Source: Mesorhizobium sp. PAMC28654 (lineage in GTDB: Bacteria > Pseudomonadota > Alphaproteobacteria > Rhizobiales > Rhizobiaceae). From it: DNA of 64,000 nt. The notes beneath the pieces are model-generated. The model was not told where the DNA came from, searched no databases, and saw nothing but the letters and a program-made list of their open reading frames with translations. Below are positions 1 to 8,837 of the stretch, piece by piece. Location of the stretch: the NCBI RefSeq assembly GCF_020616515.1, contig NZ_CP085135.1, forward strand, positions 5,503,001 to 5,567,000. The letters are read 5' to 3'. Each line of letters begins with the position of its first letter. Within the stretch, counting starts at the first letter, position 1. The translations under genes were made by a program, and so were the position numbers.

Positions 1-1010
1 GCGATCGGCTCGGGATTGCCCTGGTAGAACATCGGCATGTCCATCCAGGACGGCGTGAAGCGGGCGCCGACCGAATAGCCACAGGCATTCAGCCGGTGCT
101 TGGTCAACCCATGCGCCTCCATGGTGCGGGCGTGCGCGTCGAACACATCGCCAAACGTATTGCCCGGCGTCATCGCCTTTTCGACAGCCAGAAGCGCGGC
201 GCGGGCGGCGTCGAAAAGCTCCTGGTGCCGCTTCGAGACCTTGCCCGTCAGGACCGTTCGCATCATCGGCGCATGATAATGGTTGAACACGCCAGCCCAT
301 TCGAGCGTCAGCTGGTCGTTCTTGCCGAGCTTGCGGCGACCCGCCTTGTAGCGGCAGAGCAGTGCATCGATGCCGGAGCCGATGATGAATTCGTTGGCCG
401 GGTAGTCGCCGCCGCCGGCAAAGATCGCGCCTTGCATGGCGGCCAGGATCAGGCCTTCATCGCCGCCTTGCTTGATCAGCGGCAGCGCCGCGTCCAGCGC
501 ATCGTCGGAAAGGTTGGCGGCCTTCTCGGCCTTGGCGATTTCGGCGGGGCTCTTGAACAGGCGCAGCCGGCTGACAATGCCGGAGGCGTCGGCGATCTGG
601 CCGAAAGTCTGCAACTGTTCGTCCAGCCGGCGGCCATTGTAGGCGGTCAGGCCGTGCGTGTCGTATTCGACGCCGATGCGGGCGCCGAGCAGATCGAGTT
701 CATTAAGCAGGTTGCGCAGGTCCACCGCCGGATTGGCGCCGTTGCGGTCAGTCCACAACACGATGTTGTCGATGATCGAGGTGTGGCGCGCCTGGCGCAG
801 ATCGGCCGAGCGGGTGAGCAGGACCATCGATCCGTCGGCCTTCACCACCAGGCACTGGAAGAAGCAGAACCCGAACGTGTCGTAGCCGGTCAGCCAGTAC
901 ATGCTTTCCTGCGCGAACAGGAGCACGGCGTCGAGCTTCTTCTCGGCCATCTCGATCATCAGCCGATCGCGCCGCGCGTCAAATTCCGAGCGTTCGAAAT
1001 GCAGCGCCAT
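1..1010 (-). CDS. M24-family metallopeptidase (Xaa-Pro aminopeptidase-like), 3' end outside window
   Basis: The minus strand is open from an ATG at 1010 to the window edge. The protein begins MALHFERSEFDARRDRL and has the creatinase-type N-terminal domain, then the start of the pita-bread M24 domain (NEFIIGSGIDALLCRYKAG, later LEWAGVFNHYHAPMMRT). About 336 residues are visible and the C-terminal metal ligands lie beyond position 1, so peptidase activity cannot be checked. The ATG shares one base with the TAA of pgeF (TAATG), so it is probably the last visible gene of a lgt-midA-pgeF-peptidase operon and translationally coupled. Family members cleave Xaa-Pro peptide bonds or hydrolyse creatine-like or DMSP-like substrates; the substrate here is not predictable. 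Confidence 0.85.
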   Translation of the reverse strand, partial: MALHFERSEFDARRDRLMIEMAEKKLDAVLLFAQESMYWLTGYDTFGFCFFQCLVVKADGSMVLLTRSADLRQARHTSIIDNIVLWTDRNGANPAVDLRNLLNELDLLGARIGVEYDTHGLTAYNGRRLDEQLQTFGQIADASGIVSRLRLFKSPAEIAKAEKAANLSDDALDAALPLIKQGGDEGLILAAMQGAIFAGGGDYPANEFIIGSGIDALLCRYKAGRRKLGKNDQLTLEWAGVFNHYHAPMMRTVLTGKVSKRHQELFDAARAALLAVEKAMTPGNTFGDVFDAHARTMEAHGLTKHRLNACGYSVGARFTPSWMDMPMFYQGNPEPI

Positions 1011-1804
1011 TATTGCTTCTCCAAAACGATTGCTGAAATCTGCCGTCCGTAATCGGGTTCGTTGCGGTGCGTGGTGCGCCGGTAGGAATAGAACAGATCG
1101 TCCTCGGCATAGGTGCAGCGGCCCAGCCCCTCGGCGGTCACGCCGGCCTTGTTCAACCGGTCGACCGTATAGAGGTTGAGGTCGAACATGGCATGGCCGG
1201 GTTTCGCCGAGGGCGTGAAATAGCGGATGTTGGCGGCGTCGGCCTCGACGAAGCGGGCGACGAATTCCGGCCCGACCTCATAGTTCTCCGGCCCGATCGA
1301 GGGGCCGAGCACCGCGACGATGCGCTCGCGCCGCGCGCCGAGGCCTTCCATCGCGGCAATGGTGTTTTCGAGCACGCCGGTGAAGGCGCCTTTCCAGCCG
1401 GCATGCGCCGCGCCGATGATGCGCGCTCGCGCATCCGCGAACAGAACCGGTCCGCAATCGGCCGTCGAGGCGCCGACGGCGATGCCCGGGCGGTCGGTGA
1501 CGATGGCGTCGGCCTTTGGCCGTTCGCCGGCAAACGGCTCGCGGGCAACAACAACGTCGGGCGAGTGGACCTGATGGGCGCTCAGGAGATGGGTGGCGGG
1601 GACGCCCATCCATTCGGCGACGCGGCGGCGGTTCTCGGCGACCAACGTCTGGTCATCGTTGGAGCCCGAGCCGATGTTGAGGCCCTGGTAGATGCCGCTG
1701 GAGACGCCACCGACGCGGGTGAAATAGCCGTGGCGGATACCTTGCGCCTGGGCCTTGTCCAGCAAGGCCGACCGAACGGGATCCGGTTTGGTCTGATTCA
1801 GCAT
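1010..1804 (-). CDS. pgeF: PgeF-family (YfiH/DUF152) peptidoglycan editing factor
   Basis: This 264-residue protein is of normal family length. It carries the three conserved metal-ligand motifs of the laccase-like fold: QVH (His80), STADCGPV (Cys117) and AAHAGWKG (His134). Family knowledge: E. coli YfiH is a cytoplasmic amidase that removes mis-incorporated L-Ser from UDP-MurNAc peptides; others in the family oxidise polyphenols or act on purine nucleosides. The gene follows midA by 120 bases and overlaps the M24 peptidase start by one base. The operon with lgt points to an envelope-related job. Confidence 0.9.
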   Translation of the reverse strand: MLNQTKPDPVRSALLDKAQAQGIRHGYFTRVGGVSSGIYQGLNIGSGSNDDQTLVAENRRRVAEWMGVPATHLLSAHQVHSPDVVVAREPFAGERPKADAIVTDRPGIAVGASTADCGPVLFADARARIIGAAHAGWKGAFTGVLENTIAAMEGLGARRERIVAVLGPSIGPENYEVGPEFVARFVEADAANIRYFTPSAKPGHAMFDLNLYTVDRLNKAGVTAEGLGRCTYAEDDLFYSYRRTTHRNEPDYGRQISAIVLEKQ

Positions 1805-1847
1805 TGGGGCGTTGTTGTCCGTGTGGGTGATTTCGTCAAGACGAAGT

Positions 1848-3011
1848 TCAGGCGGGCGAAGTTCTGGACCGGTGCGCGCCGGCCTTGCGAAAGCCGGCAG
1901 AGTGAAAGAGGTGGCGGCGAAAAGTCAATGCGCTGACGTAAAGGGCGCGACGGCGATGCCTGCGGGCAGGACGGCAAGCACCTTGAAGCTCGCCCATGGC
2001 CTGCGGTCCGGCGAGCCGTTCGACCGCGCCGGCGATCTTCTCCCGTGCCGCCTCATCGGCGCCGGCGCCGAGCCGGCCGGCGCGTTCGAGGATGCCCATG
2101 CCCAAGAGGAAGTCGCCCTGTGCGGAGAGATGAGCGTCGAGCCCATGCGCGCGCGCTGTTGTTGCCAGCGCGGCGAAATCGACATGGGCGGTGAGGTCGG
2201 CCTCGCCGGGATTGGCCAGCACATCTTCGTGATTGTGCTTGCGCAGGGCCTGCAATGTGTCGCCGACGCCGGGCCGGAGATGACCATAGTCGAGGAACAG
2301 GCCAGCGCCGCCATGCCTGGAAATCCGCTCGGCGATAACAGCCACCAGCGCCGTGCGGGCCGGCGCGATCTCGACGATCGCGCCTTGCGGCGCATCAGTG
2401 GCATCATCGGGCAGCAGCGACGGATCGACCGAGCCGGCGCCGGCAAAGAAGCGCAATTCGTTGGCGTCGTCGAAGCCGACCATGCGTTCACGCCAGCCGG
2501 CGCCAGCGCGGATGAACTGGCGGACGGGCACTGCGTCGAACAGTTCGTTGCCGACGATGAGCAGCGGCAGTTGCGGCAATGTGGCGATGGTTTCATGCCA
2601 GGCGATGCCGGCAGCTGCTCCGGCAAGCGTCCGTTTCTGCACCTCGGCCAGACGTGGACTGGTCTCGATCATGGCGAAGGACGCGCCGGTGGTCAGCGCT
2701 GGATCAAGCCGCGACAGGGTGCGCAGCATGTCCTTCATCAGCGTGCCACGCCCCGGGCCGATCTCGGCGATGGTGACCGGCAGCGGCCGGCCGATCGCCG
2801 CCCAGGCCTGGTAAAGCCAGACGGCGATGAGTTCGCCGAACATCTGGCTGATCTCCGGCGCGGTGATGAAGTCGCCGGCGGCACCGAACGGTTCGCGTGT
2901 CGTGTAGTAGCCGTCGCTGGGATCGAACAGGCAGAGCGCCATGTATTCGCTGACGGGGATCGGCCCCGTTGCCTCGATCAGCTCGGCGATGCGGGTCTTC
3001 AACCGAGTCAT
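1848..3011 (-). CDS. midA: MidA-family class I SAM-dependent methyltransferase (DUF185), frameshifted near its C-terminus
   Basis: The ATG at 3011 overlaps the lgt stop by four bases (ATGA), which fixes the start at [18 protein letters not shown]. The N-terminal motif [16 protein letters not shown], the glycine motif [16 protein letters not shown] and [13 protein letters not shown] are typical of the MidA/NDUFAF7 family. These proteins methylate an arginine of a complex I subunit in mitochondria; the bacterial target is less clear. Around 1990 the frame changes. The annotated frame runs on as [13 protein letters not shown] to 1848, while the neighbouring frame encodes the expected family ending [20 protein letters not shown] with a stop at 1925. 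The pattern fits loss of two bases between GEL and FKV. Only about 20 residues are affected, so function may survive, and a sequencing error is possible. Confidence 0.8.
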   Translation of the reverse strand: MTRLKTRIAELIEATGPIPVSEYMALCLFDPSDGYYTTREPFGAAGDFITAPEISQMFGELIAVWLYQAWAAIGRPLPVTIAEIGPGRGTLMKDMLRTLSRLDPALTTGASFAMIETSPRLAEVQKRTLAGAAAGIAWHETIATLPQLPLLIVGNELFDAVPVRQFIRAGAGWRERMVGFDDANELRFFAGAGSVDPSLLPDDATDAPQGAIVEIAPARTALVAVIAERISRHGGAGLFLDYGHLRPGVGDTLQALRKHNHEDVLANPGEADLTAHVDFAALATTARAHGLDAHLSAQGDFLLGMGILERAGRLGAGADEAAREKIAGAVERLAGPQAMGELQGACRPARRHRRRALYVSALTFRRHLFHSAGFRKAGAHRSRTSPA

Positions 3012-3868
3012 GTCGCCTGTGGCTGCGATTGCGTCACCGGCTTGGCTGTCATCATCGCCCAGATGCCGGCCAGCACCATCGGCGATGACAGGATCATGCC
3101 CATGGTCAGCCAATTGGTGCCGAGCAGATAGCCGAGCTGCTGGTCGGGCTCGCGGAAGAACTCGACGAAGATGCGCGACAGACCGTAGCCGCAGATGAAG
3201 GCGCCACCGACGAAGCGCGGCGTCTTCAGCTTGAAGCGCGAATGGGTGAGGACGCGCAGCACCAGGAACAGCACGATGCCCTCGAGGAATGCTTCGTAGA
3301 GCTGGCTCGGATGGCGCGCGAACGGCCCGCCATTGGGGAATTCGATCGCCCAGGGCACGTCCGTCGGCCGGCCCCAGAGCTCGGAATTGATGAAGTTGGC
3401 GACGCGCACCAGGCCGAGGCCAATCGGCACGCCGGCCGCCACGACGTCGAACAGAGACCAGGTGCGGATGCCGCGTTTTATGGAAAACAGCGTCATGGCG
3501 AGGATGACGCCGAGCAGGCCGCCATGGAACGACATGCCGCCTTGCCAGACCGCGAAGATATCGAGCGGGTGCTGGATGTAGCGCGCCAAGTCATAGAACA
3601 GCACGTAGCCGGTGCGCCCGCCAAGCACGACGCCGACCGCGGCCCAGACGATGAAGTCATCGAGGTCCTCGGGCTTCATCGGCAATTTGCCGTCGGGCCA
3701 CAGCTTCGGATTGGTGATAAGCCGCTTGGCGTACCACCAGGCAAAGAGGATGCCGACGATGTAGCCGACACCATACCAGTGCACCGCCAGCGGCCCGATC
3801 TGGATGAGGATCGGGTTGATGTTGGGGAAGGGCAGGGAGGCCAGCGGCAGCAGGAAATATTCGTTCAA
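3008..3868 (-). CDS. lgt: Prolipoprotein diacylglyceryl transferase
   Basis: Inner-membrane enzyme that moves diacylglycerol from phosphatidylglycerol to the lipobox cysteine of prolipoproteins. It is a seven-helix protein starting [18 protein letters not shown]. It has the essential His in SFHGGLLGV (about residue 115) and the Lgt signature [19 protein letters not shown] at about residues 152-169. I chose a TTG start at 3868, which gives 286 residues and matches family N-termini; an ATG at 3910 adds 14 unconserved residues. It overlaps midA by four bases and is the first gene of the minus-strand operon. Confidence 0.92.
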   Translation of the reverse strand: MNEYFLLPLASLPFPNINPILIQIGPLAVHWYGVGYIVGILFAWWYAKRLITNPKLWPDGKLPMKPEDLDDFIVWAAVGVVLGGRTGYVLFYDLARYIQHPLDIFAVWQGGMSFHGGLLGVILAMTLFSIKRGIRTWSLFDVVAAGVPIGLGLVRVANFINSELWGRPTDVPWAIEFPNGGPFARHPSQLYEAFLEGIVLFLVLRVLTHSRFKLKTPRFVGGAFICGYGLSRIFVEFFREPDQQLGYLLGTNWLTMGMILSSPMVLAGIWAMMTAKPVTQSQPQAT

Positions 3869-4032
3869 CGGGGCACTCTCGGTTGCGAAACGCGTTTGGG
3901 CGCGGACCATGCGGCAGGGTTTTGGCGGGGTCAAGGCAAGGCGGAGGCCGACTTGATGCCGCACCGGGCCGCAACGTTCTTGCATTCCGCGCCGCGCGCC
4001 ACTACGTCATTTCGAGCAACCGAGGATTTGCC

Positions 4033-4335
4033 ATGTCGACCGGACCGAACCGCATTCTCGATGAATTCGCCAAGCTGATGACCGACGCCGCCGGCGCCGC
4101 GCAAGGGGTGCGCCGCGAGGTCGAGACCGCCTTCAAGGGACAGGCCGAACGCATCCTCAACACCATGGACGTGGTGCAGCGCGAGGAATTCGAGGCCGCG
4201 CGCGACATGGCGGCCAAGGCGCGCGAGGAGAATGCCCGGCTGTCGAGCCGCATCGACGAGCTCGAGGCGAGGCTCGCGGAATTGACCGGTCAGGCCGCAC
4301 CCGCGTCTTCGGCCAAGCCCAAAACAAAAAAATAA
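4033..4335 (+). CDS. UbiK/BMFP-family accessory protein (DUF526)
   Basis: A 100-residue protein starting MSTGPNRILDEFAKLMTDAAG. It has an amphipathic N-terminal helix, then a coiled coil (about residues 50-85: AREENARLSSRIDELEARLAEL) and a Lys-rich tail ending KPKTKK. This is the usual architecture of the BMFP family, whose E. coli member UbiK assists aerobic ubiquinone biosynthesis and which has membrane-fusogenic activity in vitro. It is transcribed divergently from lgt. The ATG at 4033 was preferred to an upstream in-frame start because family homology begins there. Confidence 0.82.
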   Translation: MSTGPNRILDEFAKLMTDAAGAAQGVRREVETAFKGQAERILNTMDVVQREEFEAARDMAAKAREENARLSSRIDELEARLAELTGQAAPASSAKPKTKK

Positions 4336-4655
4336 TCGTTAAACTTTTCCACAAAGCATAATCCTAAAAAGCGCTTTGCCGTGAATCGCTTAACGGCATT
4401 GCATGAATCTTTGTGACAGCGGCTTTCCACATGCGAATGACGCAGTGCGAAAAATTGGGCTGTTCACGCGACTCCCGATCAATAGACTGAATTTGTTGCA
4501 TGATTCGGAACCGGGTCATGCCGCCGGGCGGTGGGGTTCCGGTCTGGGTCTTTGCGTTGAGAAGTCCCTGACCGTCCGAGTTCTAGACATGATTGTTCGT
4601 TGTGTGTGCCCCCCGGAGCGTGTGGTGGCGCTCCTCAGAACACAGGAAGCATTCC
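4336..4655. other. Non-coding gap between the UbiK-like gene and ybjN
   Basis: 320 bases without a supportable gene. The first third is AT-richer than its surroundings. The rest is GC-rich and probably holds the promoter and a fairly long 5' leader of the ybjN-type gene. I see several GANTC sites (alphaproteobacterial CcrM methylation sites) but no convincing operator or terminator. Confidence 0.4.
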
Positions 4656-5156
4656 ATGGAACTTCTCGAACTCGAATTGTCCCGCGAAATCCATCCGGTG
4701 GATGTGATCGAACAGGTGGCCCACAACAACGACTGGTCCTTCGAACGGGCCGGCGACGACGAGATTTCGATTTCGGTCGTGGGAAGCTGGACCGACTATC
4801 ACGTCTCCTTCTCCTGGATGGAGGACTTCGAGGCGCTGCATCTGGCCTGCGCCTTCGACATCAAGGTGCCGGAAACCCGAGCGCTGGAAGTGATGCGGCT
4901 GCTGTCCTTGATCAACGAGCAGATGCTGTTTGGCCATTTCGACCTCTGGGAGCAAGAAGGCGCGATCATGTTCCGCCAGTCGCTGCTTCTGGCCGGTGGT
5001 GTCGAGCCGTCGAGCCAGCAGGTCGAGGTGCTCTTGTCCTCGGCGCTCGAGGCCTGCGAATGCTATTTCCAGGCATTCCAGTTCGTCGTCTGGTCGGGAA
5101 CCTCGGCCAAGGATGCGCTGGCCGGCGTGCTGTTCGAGACGCACGGCAACGCCTGA
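4656..5156 (+). CDS. YbjN domain-containing protein
   Basis: A 166-residue protein beginning MELLELELSREIHPVDVIEQ. It is built on the type III secretion chaperone-like YbjN fold, with the recognisable stretch WTDYHVSFSWMEDFEALHLA followed by the helical half (ALEVMRLLSLINEQMLFGHF). YbjN proteins are cytosolic and linked to stress response and motility in enterobacteria; the rhizobial member is uncharacterised. A CAGGAAG ribosome-binding site lies just upstream of the ATG. The next gene is csaA, 119 bases downstream past a RIME-like hairpin. Confidence 0.85.
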   Translation: MELLELELSREIHPVDVIEQVAHNNDWSFERAGDDEISISVVGSWTDYHVSFSWMEDFEALHLACAFDIKVPETRALEVMRLLSLINEQMLFGHFDLWEQEGAIMFRQSLLLAGGVEPSSQQVEVLLSSALEACECYFQAFQFVVWSGTSAKDALAGVLFETHGNA

Positions 5157-5199
5157 GCCTGTTCCATCCCGAGGGAATCAGGATAAGGCTCTGTCTGTT

Positions 5200-5262
5200 T
5201 GTTCGAGCATGATCTTGTCCGGAGCCCGGATTCTACTTTCCAAGGTCATGCTCCAAGTCAGG
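5200..5262. repeat. RIME-like intergenic hairpin, copy 1
   Basis: Inverted-repeat arms GAGCATGATCTTGTCCGGA and a degenerate complement ending in TCATGCTC lie between ybjN and csaA. The same core, GAGCATGAT, occurs in the hairpins at 40552-40612 and 48344-48405, so this is a dispersed rhizobial intergenic palindrome. Confidence 0.6.
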
Positions 5263-5629
5263 GTATGGACCGCAAATGAGTTCGAGCAGCGAGCGCAAGC
5301 CCGAGATCAGCTTTGCCGATTTCGATCGCGTCGACATCCGCGCTGGCACCATCGTCGAGGCCGAGCCGTTTCCGGAAGCGCGCAAGCCGGCGTTCAAGCT
5401 GAAGATCGATTTCGGCGCGGCCATCGGCATCAAGAAATCTTCGGCGCAGATCACCAAATACTATACGCCGGAAACACTGATCGGCCGGCAGGTGTTCGCG
5501 GTGGTCAATTTCCCACCGCGCCAGATCGGCCCGTTCATGTCGGAAGTGCTGACGCTCGGCTTCCCTGACGAAGAGGGTGGACTTGCCCCGAAAAAGTGGA
5601 GAGTTTCCTTCTGATGAAAGGCGACCTCG

Positions 5630-5923
5630 ATGACGAAACAGAGACAGTTTACGGATGCGTTCAAGGCGGAGGCGGTTGGCCTTGTGCGAACGAGCGGTCG
5701 GACGAAGCGGCAGATCGCGGAGGATCTTGGTGTTGGTTTCTCGACGCTGACGCGATGGATGGGTCGGCAGCTGGATCGTGAGATGGGCGATCCTGGGCGT
5801 CCGCCTGATGCTGATGTCGCCGCTGAATTGAAACGGCTGCGGCGGGAGAATGAAATCCTTCGGCAGGAGCGGGATATCTTGAAACGGGCGACGGCTTTTT
5901 TCGTCAAGGAGGGAAGTCGGTGA
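5630..5923 (+). CDS. IS3-family OrfA (copy 1)
   Basis: 97-residue DNA-binding subunit. The helix-turn-helix (RTKRQIAEDLGVGFSTLTRW) is at about residues 22-42 and is followed by a leucine-zipper-like coiled coil (LKRLRRENEILRQERDILKR). At 5896-5902 the sequence T TTT TTC in the zero frame is a classical -1 slippery heptamer. orfB lies in the -1 frame and stays open back to this site, so an OrfAB fusion transposase is likely. Confidence 0.93.
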   Translation: MTKQRQFTDAFKAEAVGLVRTSGRTKRQIAEDLGVGFSTLTRWMGRQLDREMGDPGRPPDADVAAELKRLRRENEILRQERDILKRATAFFVKEGSR

Positions 5924-6780
5924 GGTTCGCGCTCATCGACCAGGCGAAGAAGGATTTCCCTGTGGACCGTTTGTGCGCGACGCTGGGTGTCAGCCCGAGC
6001 GGCTACTTTGCCTGGGGGCGCCGGCCGGCGTGCCGCCGGCAGCGCGACGACATGATAATGCTGGCGCATGTGCGATCGTCGTTCGCGCTGTCGAACGGAA
6101 CCTATGGTAGCCCGCGCATGACGCGGGAACTGCAAGACAATGGCTTTGCCATTGGCCGGCGACGAACGGCGCGTCTGATGCGGGAGAATGGCCTCCAGGC
6201 AAGACAGAAGCGGCGGTTCAAGCGCACGACGGACAGCGAACACGCCTTTCCGGTTGCCCCCAATGTCATCGACCAGGATTTTGCCGCCACTGGTCCCAAC
6301 CAGAAATGGGGTGCCGACATCTCCTACATCTGGACGCGGGAGGGCTGGTTGTACCTTGCTGTCGTCATCGATCTGTTTGCCCGCAAGGTCGTTGGCTGGG
6401 CTGCTGGCAACCGGCTACACCGCAGCCTGGCTCTGGCAGCGCTCAACAAGGCGTTCGTCATGCGGCAGCCGGAACCCGGCCTCATTCACCACTCCGACCG
6501 CGGCAGCCAATATTGTTCTATCGACTACCAAGCCGAATTGCGTGCCGCCGGCGTCATCATCTCAATGTCAGGCAAGGGCAATTGCTTTGATAACGCCATG
6601 GTCGAAACATTCTTCAAGACGCTGAAAACTGAACTGATCTGGCGCACCTCTTTCCTTACCCGCGCCGATGCCCAAGCCGCCATTGCCCGATATATCGACG
6701 GCTTCTACAATCCCATCCGGCGGCATTCCGCGCTCGACTACATCAGCCCGATGCAGTTCGAGCGAAACGCCGCCGAATGA
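5920..6780 (+). CDS. IS3-family OrfB transposase, DDE integrase core (copy 1)
   Basis: 286 residues with a GTG start overlapping the orfA stop (GTGA). The HTH_21 region (GTYGSPRMTRELQDNGFAIG) is followed by the rve catalytic core: Asp in WGADISYIWTREGW, Asp in HHSDRGSQY and Glu in AMVETFFKTLKTE, which complete the DDE triad. The C-terminal YNPIRRHSALDYISPMQFE is typical of the family. The gene is intact. Confidence 0.95.
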   Translation: MRFALIDQAKKDFPVDRLCATLGVSPSGYFAWGRRPACRRQRDDMIMLAHVRSSFALSNGTYGSPRMTRELQDNGFAIGRRRTARLMRENGLQARQKRRFKRTTDSEHAFPVAPNVIDQDFAATGPNQKWGADISYIWTREGWLYLAVVIDLFARKVVGWAAGNRLHRSLALAALNKAFVMRQPEPGLIHHSDRGSQYCSIDYQAELRAAGVIISMSGKGNCFDNAMVETFFKTLKTELIWRTSFLTRADAQAAIARYIDGFYNPIRRHSALDYISPMQFERNAAE

Positions 6781-6999
6781 GCAACCCGCTCTCCACTTTA
6801 CCGAAGCAAGTCCAGGGTGCCGTGGTGCTTGGTGCGATTGAGCGCGAGGTGCCGAACGGAGGCAGGTTGTTTTAGGGTCCCAACTGGGGATCAGAACCCA
6901 CGCCTTCAGGCGAACCGGGATAGATTGATAATCCTTTCGGCTGATGCTTCAGCATGGATTTCATGCGGATGATTTGACAGAGGGTAGCGCGCACGAACG

Positions 7000-8574
7000 T
7001 CATCCGCTTCCTCTGTCCGCGTCGACCAATTTCCTTATCCGGTATAATTTGAACTGCTTGCCTGCGGCGATCAATTCAAGATAGCCGTGTCGGGACGGGT
7101 CAGTCTCCGGCGCGATTACCAGCAGATAGTCAAAGTCGCGGGTCCAATGCGCTGCATAAGCCGCCTCGACCGGTGGGGATGCACCGGCGGCGTAGGCCTC
7201 CAGCTCAGACATCGGGATGGGCCCGCCTTGCGGTACGGTCAGGCTTGCTACTTCCGGCCGGGGCCTCACCGGCTGTTTTCCCGGATAGGTGAACAGCGTC
7301 GGTATCAGTGCATCGCGTGTGACCACGGCCAACGCGGCGGCATTGTACATTGGATAGAGGAGCAGATTCGTCGGCGGGTCTTCCGGAGGACCATTCTGAC
7401 CGGTAAGGATTCGCGAGCCCATTGGAATGGCGTCGAACGCGGTTATCAGCGTACGGTATTCGCTGCGGCACGACAATTGCGCCCAGATCGCGACGCTGCT
7501 GTTTGCAAGCCCGACGCCAACTGCTAGCGCGACGAAAAGCGTTCCGCGCGGGCCTTGCGGATACTTGATCGTGACGAAGGCCGGCAGGATCAGAATAAGC
7601 GCCAGAAGAACACGCCCGTCGACAAAGGCAGTGTCCGCAACACGAAACGGCATGACAATGAACAGGCACAGCAGGCCAAAGCCTATCCAACAGCCGAAGC
7701 GAGAGATCTCGACCATCCTGTGCTTCGCCACAAGGTAAGTGAGAATGATCAGCACCGCGGTCACGGCTGAGGACGTGTATCTGCTGAAGCCGTTGACTTG
7801 AACCAGCGCTAACAACTTTGCCGACAGGGCCCATTCGGTTCCTTCGCCACCCACTTTGCCGCCGAAGGCGAGCGCCAGGGCGCCAAACGCGACGACGGGA
7901 GCAGCCATTCCGACAACCAGCAAGACCGTGCGTTTCCAGTTCTCGATATGGTCGGGCCAGCGCGACAGTTCGTACAGCCCCACCACGACGCCGTACAGGC
8001 CGAGGACAAACAGGTGAGAGATATACAGAACCACGACGAAGACGGCGTGGATGGCAAGGCGCAGCGGCAAAGGTCTTTCCTCGAGCCAAATCCAAACCGC
8101 GACGGCCCAAAGAGCTATCCCGAACGCAAATTCGAAGTTCACGAATCCGAAAGCGAAAGGCATGGCGTAGAGGAACAGCGATGCAACGAAGCCGCTGAGG
8201 ATCACACGCCCCTGTGCTGCCGCCCCGATGGCCATTGCTCCGCTAACGACCAGCATTTGCGAGATCAGATAGAAGAGCTTTGCCGCGAGCTCGATCCCGA
8301 TCAAGCGTCCAGCGAACGGGACAACAAGGTCCATGGCTAGATTGGGGTAGGGCGCCCATGCGGCTTCATAGTAGGGATGGGCCTCGGGCGTACCGGCACG
8401 CATCAGGATCGACATCCTTGCGAGATGATTTGGATAGTCCACCATAGCCGGTATGTCGACGAGCAGTACGGGCAAGAAAGCCGCTACGAGCAGAACTATC
8501 AGCAATATACCTTCGGGCCTGATGAAATGGCCCGTGGAACTGTTCATCTTGTTTGGCAATTTTGCTTCGAACAT
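7000..8574 (-). CDS. Polytopic membrane protein of unknown function (possibly GT-C-like)
   Basis: 524 residues with roughly ten to twelve hydrophobic segments, such as ILLIVLLVAAFLPVLLV (about 24-40), a cluster between 110 and 230, and more after 270. After the first helix a short loop carries DIPAMVDYPNHLARM. An acidic first loop is typical of GT-C glycosyltransferases, which is the only hint of function; no signature is clear. The soluble C-terminal part is short. It lies on the minus strand, convergent with csaA and next to a GT4 glycosyltransferase, which weakly supports a surface-polysaccharide role. Confidence 0.75.
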   Translation of the reverse strand: MFEAKLPNKMNSSTGHFIRPEGILLIVLLVAAFLPVLLVDIPAMVDYPNHLARMSILMRAGTPEAHPYYEAAWAPYPNLAMDLVVPFAGRLIGIELAAKLFYLISQMLVVSGAMAIGAAAQGRVILSGFVASLFLYAMPFAFGFVNFEFAFGIALWAVAVWIWLEERPLPLRLAIHAVFVVVLYISHLFVLGLYGVVVGLYELSRWPDHIENWKRTVLLVVGMAAPVVAFGALALAFGGKVGGEGTEWALSAKLLALVQVNGFSRYTSSAVTAVLIILTYLVAKHRMVEISRFGCWIGFGLLCLFIVMPFRVADTAFVDGRVLLALILILPAFVTIKYPQGPRGTLFVALAVGVGLANSSVAIWAQLSCRSEYRTLITAFDAIPMGSRILTGQNGPPEDPPTNLLLYPMYNAAALAVVTRDALIPTLFTYPGKQPVRPRPEVASLTVPQGGPIPMSELEAYAAGASPPVEAAYAAHWTRDFDYLLVIAPETDPSRHGYLELIAAGKQFKLYRIRKLVDADRGSG

Positions 8575-8837
8575 GCCGCAATGTAGGCAAAAATGGTAAA
8601 TTATAAGTCGCCGACAGCGGCGCGTCTCAAGTGTGGATGACTACACAGCCTTGGACTGAATTATCATTTGATCTGGGTCATGTTCGGAAGTCACACCATG
8701 CAAGCCTTGATCCAAGCCATCCCGGCAATGGAGTATTCAGGCAAGGCGCCGCGGCGGACTAACGCCTGATCACGAGTCGCCTCGCTTTTTATCCGGGGCG
8801 GTGAGTCGGCTTCGCTCCTGGATAACGAAAGGCACGA
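8575..8837. other. Intergenic region between membrane protein and GT4 gene
   Basis: 263 bases that probably hold the promoter of the leftward membrane-protein gene. A tiny ORF at 8698-8769 (23 codons) has no ribosome-binding site of note and is not called. Confidence 0.3.

Larger units (their letters stand above)
5578..6814 (+). mobile_element. IS3-family insertion sequence, copy 1 (1237 bp)
   Basis: The left end begins TGGACTTGCCCCGAAAAAGT and the right end, read inward, TGGACTTGCTTCGGTAAAGT, giving imperfect terminal inverted repeats. The flanks are GGG on both sides, a 3-bp target duplication typical of IS3. It contains orfA and orfB. A near-identical element recurs at 13933-15170, 33009-34245 and 52428-53664. 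Confidence 0.95.
5276..6875 (+). pseudogene. csaA: csaA (tRNA-binding/chaperone-like protein) interrupted by IS3 copy 1
   Basis: The first part (5276-5577) encodes a CsaA-type OB-fold protein: [54 protein letters not shown] and [13 protein letters not shown]. The IS then adds the foreign tail [10 protein letters not shown], stopping at 5614. After the IS, bases 6815-6875 encode the missing end, reading AVVLGAIEREVPNGGRLF and a stop. Removing the IS and one GGG duplication restores an uninterrupted gene. CsaA proteins are dimeric, with export-chaperone and tRNA-binding activity reported in Bacillus. The truncated product lacks the conserved C-terminal NGGRLF and is probably inactive. Confidence 0.9.

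Noticed and set aside
1812..4078. Long plus-strand frames opposite midA and lgt
   Set aside because: Shadows; the minus strand carries recognisable MidA and Lgt.
6876..6960. A possible tRNA remnant after csaA
   Set aside because: No cloverleaf can be drawn; only scattered G/C runs resemble tRNA arms.
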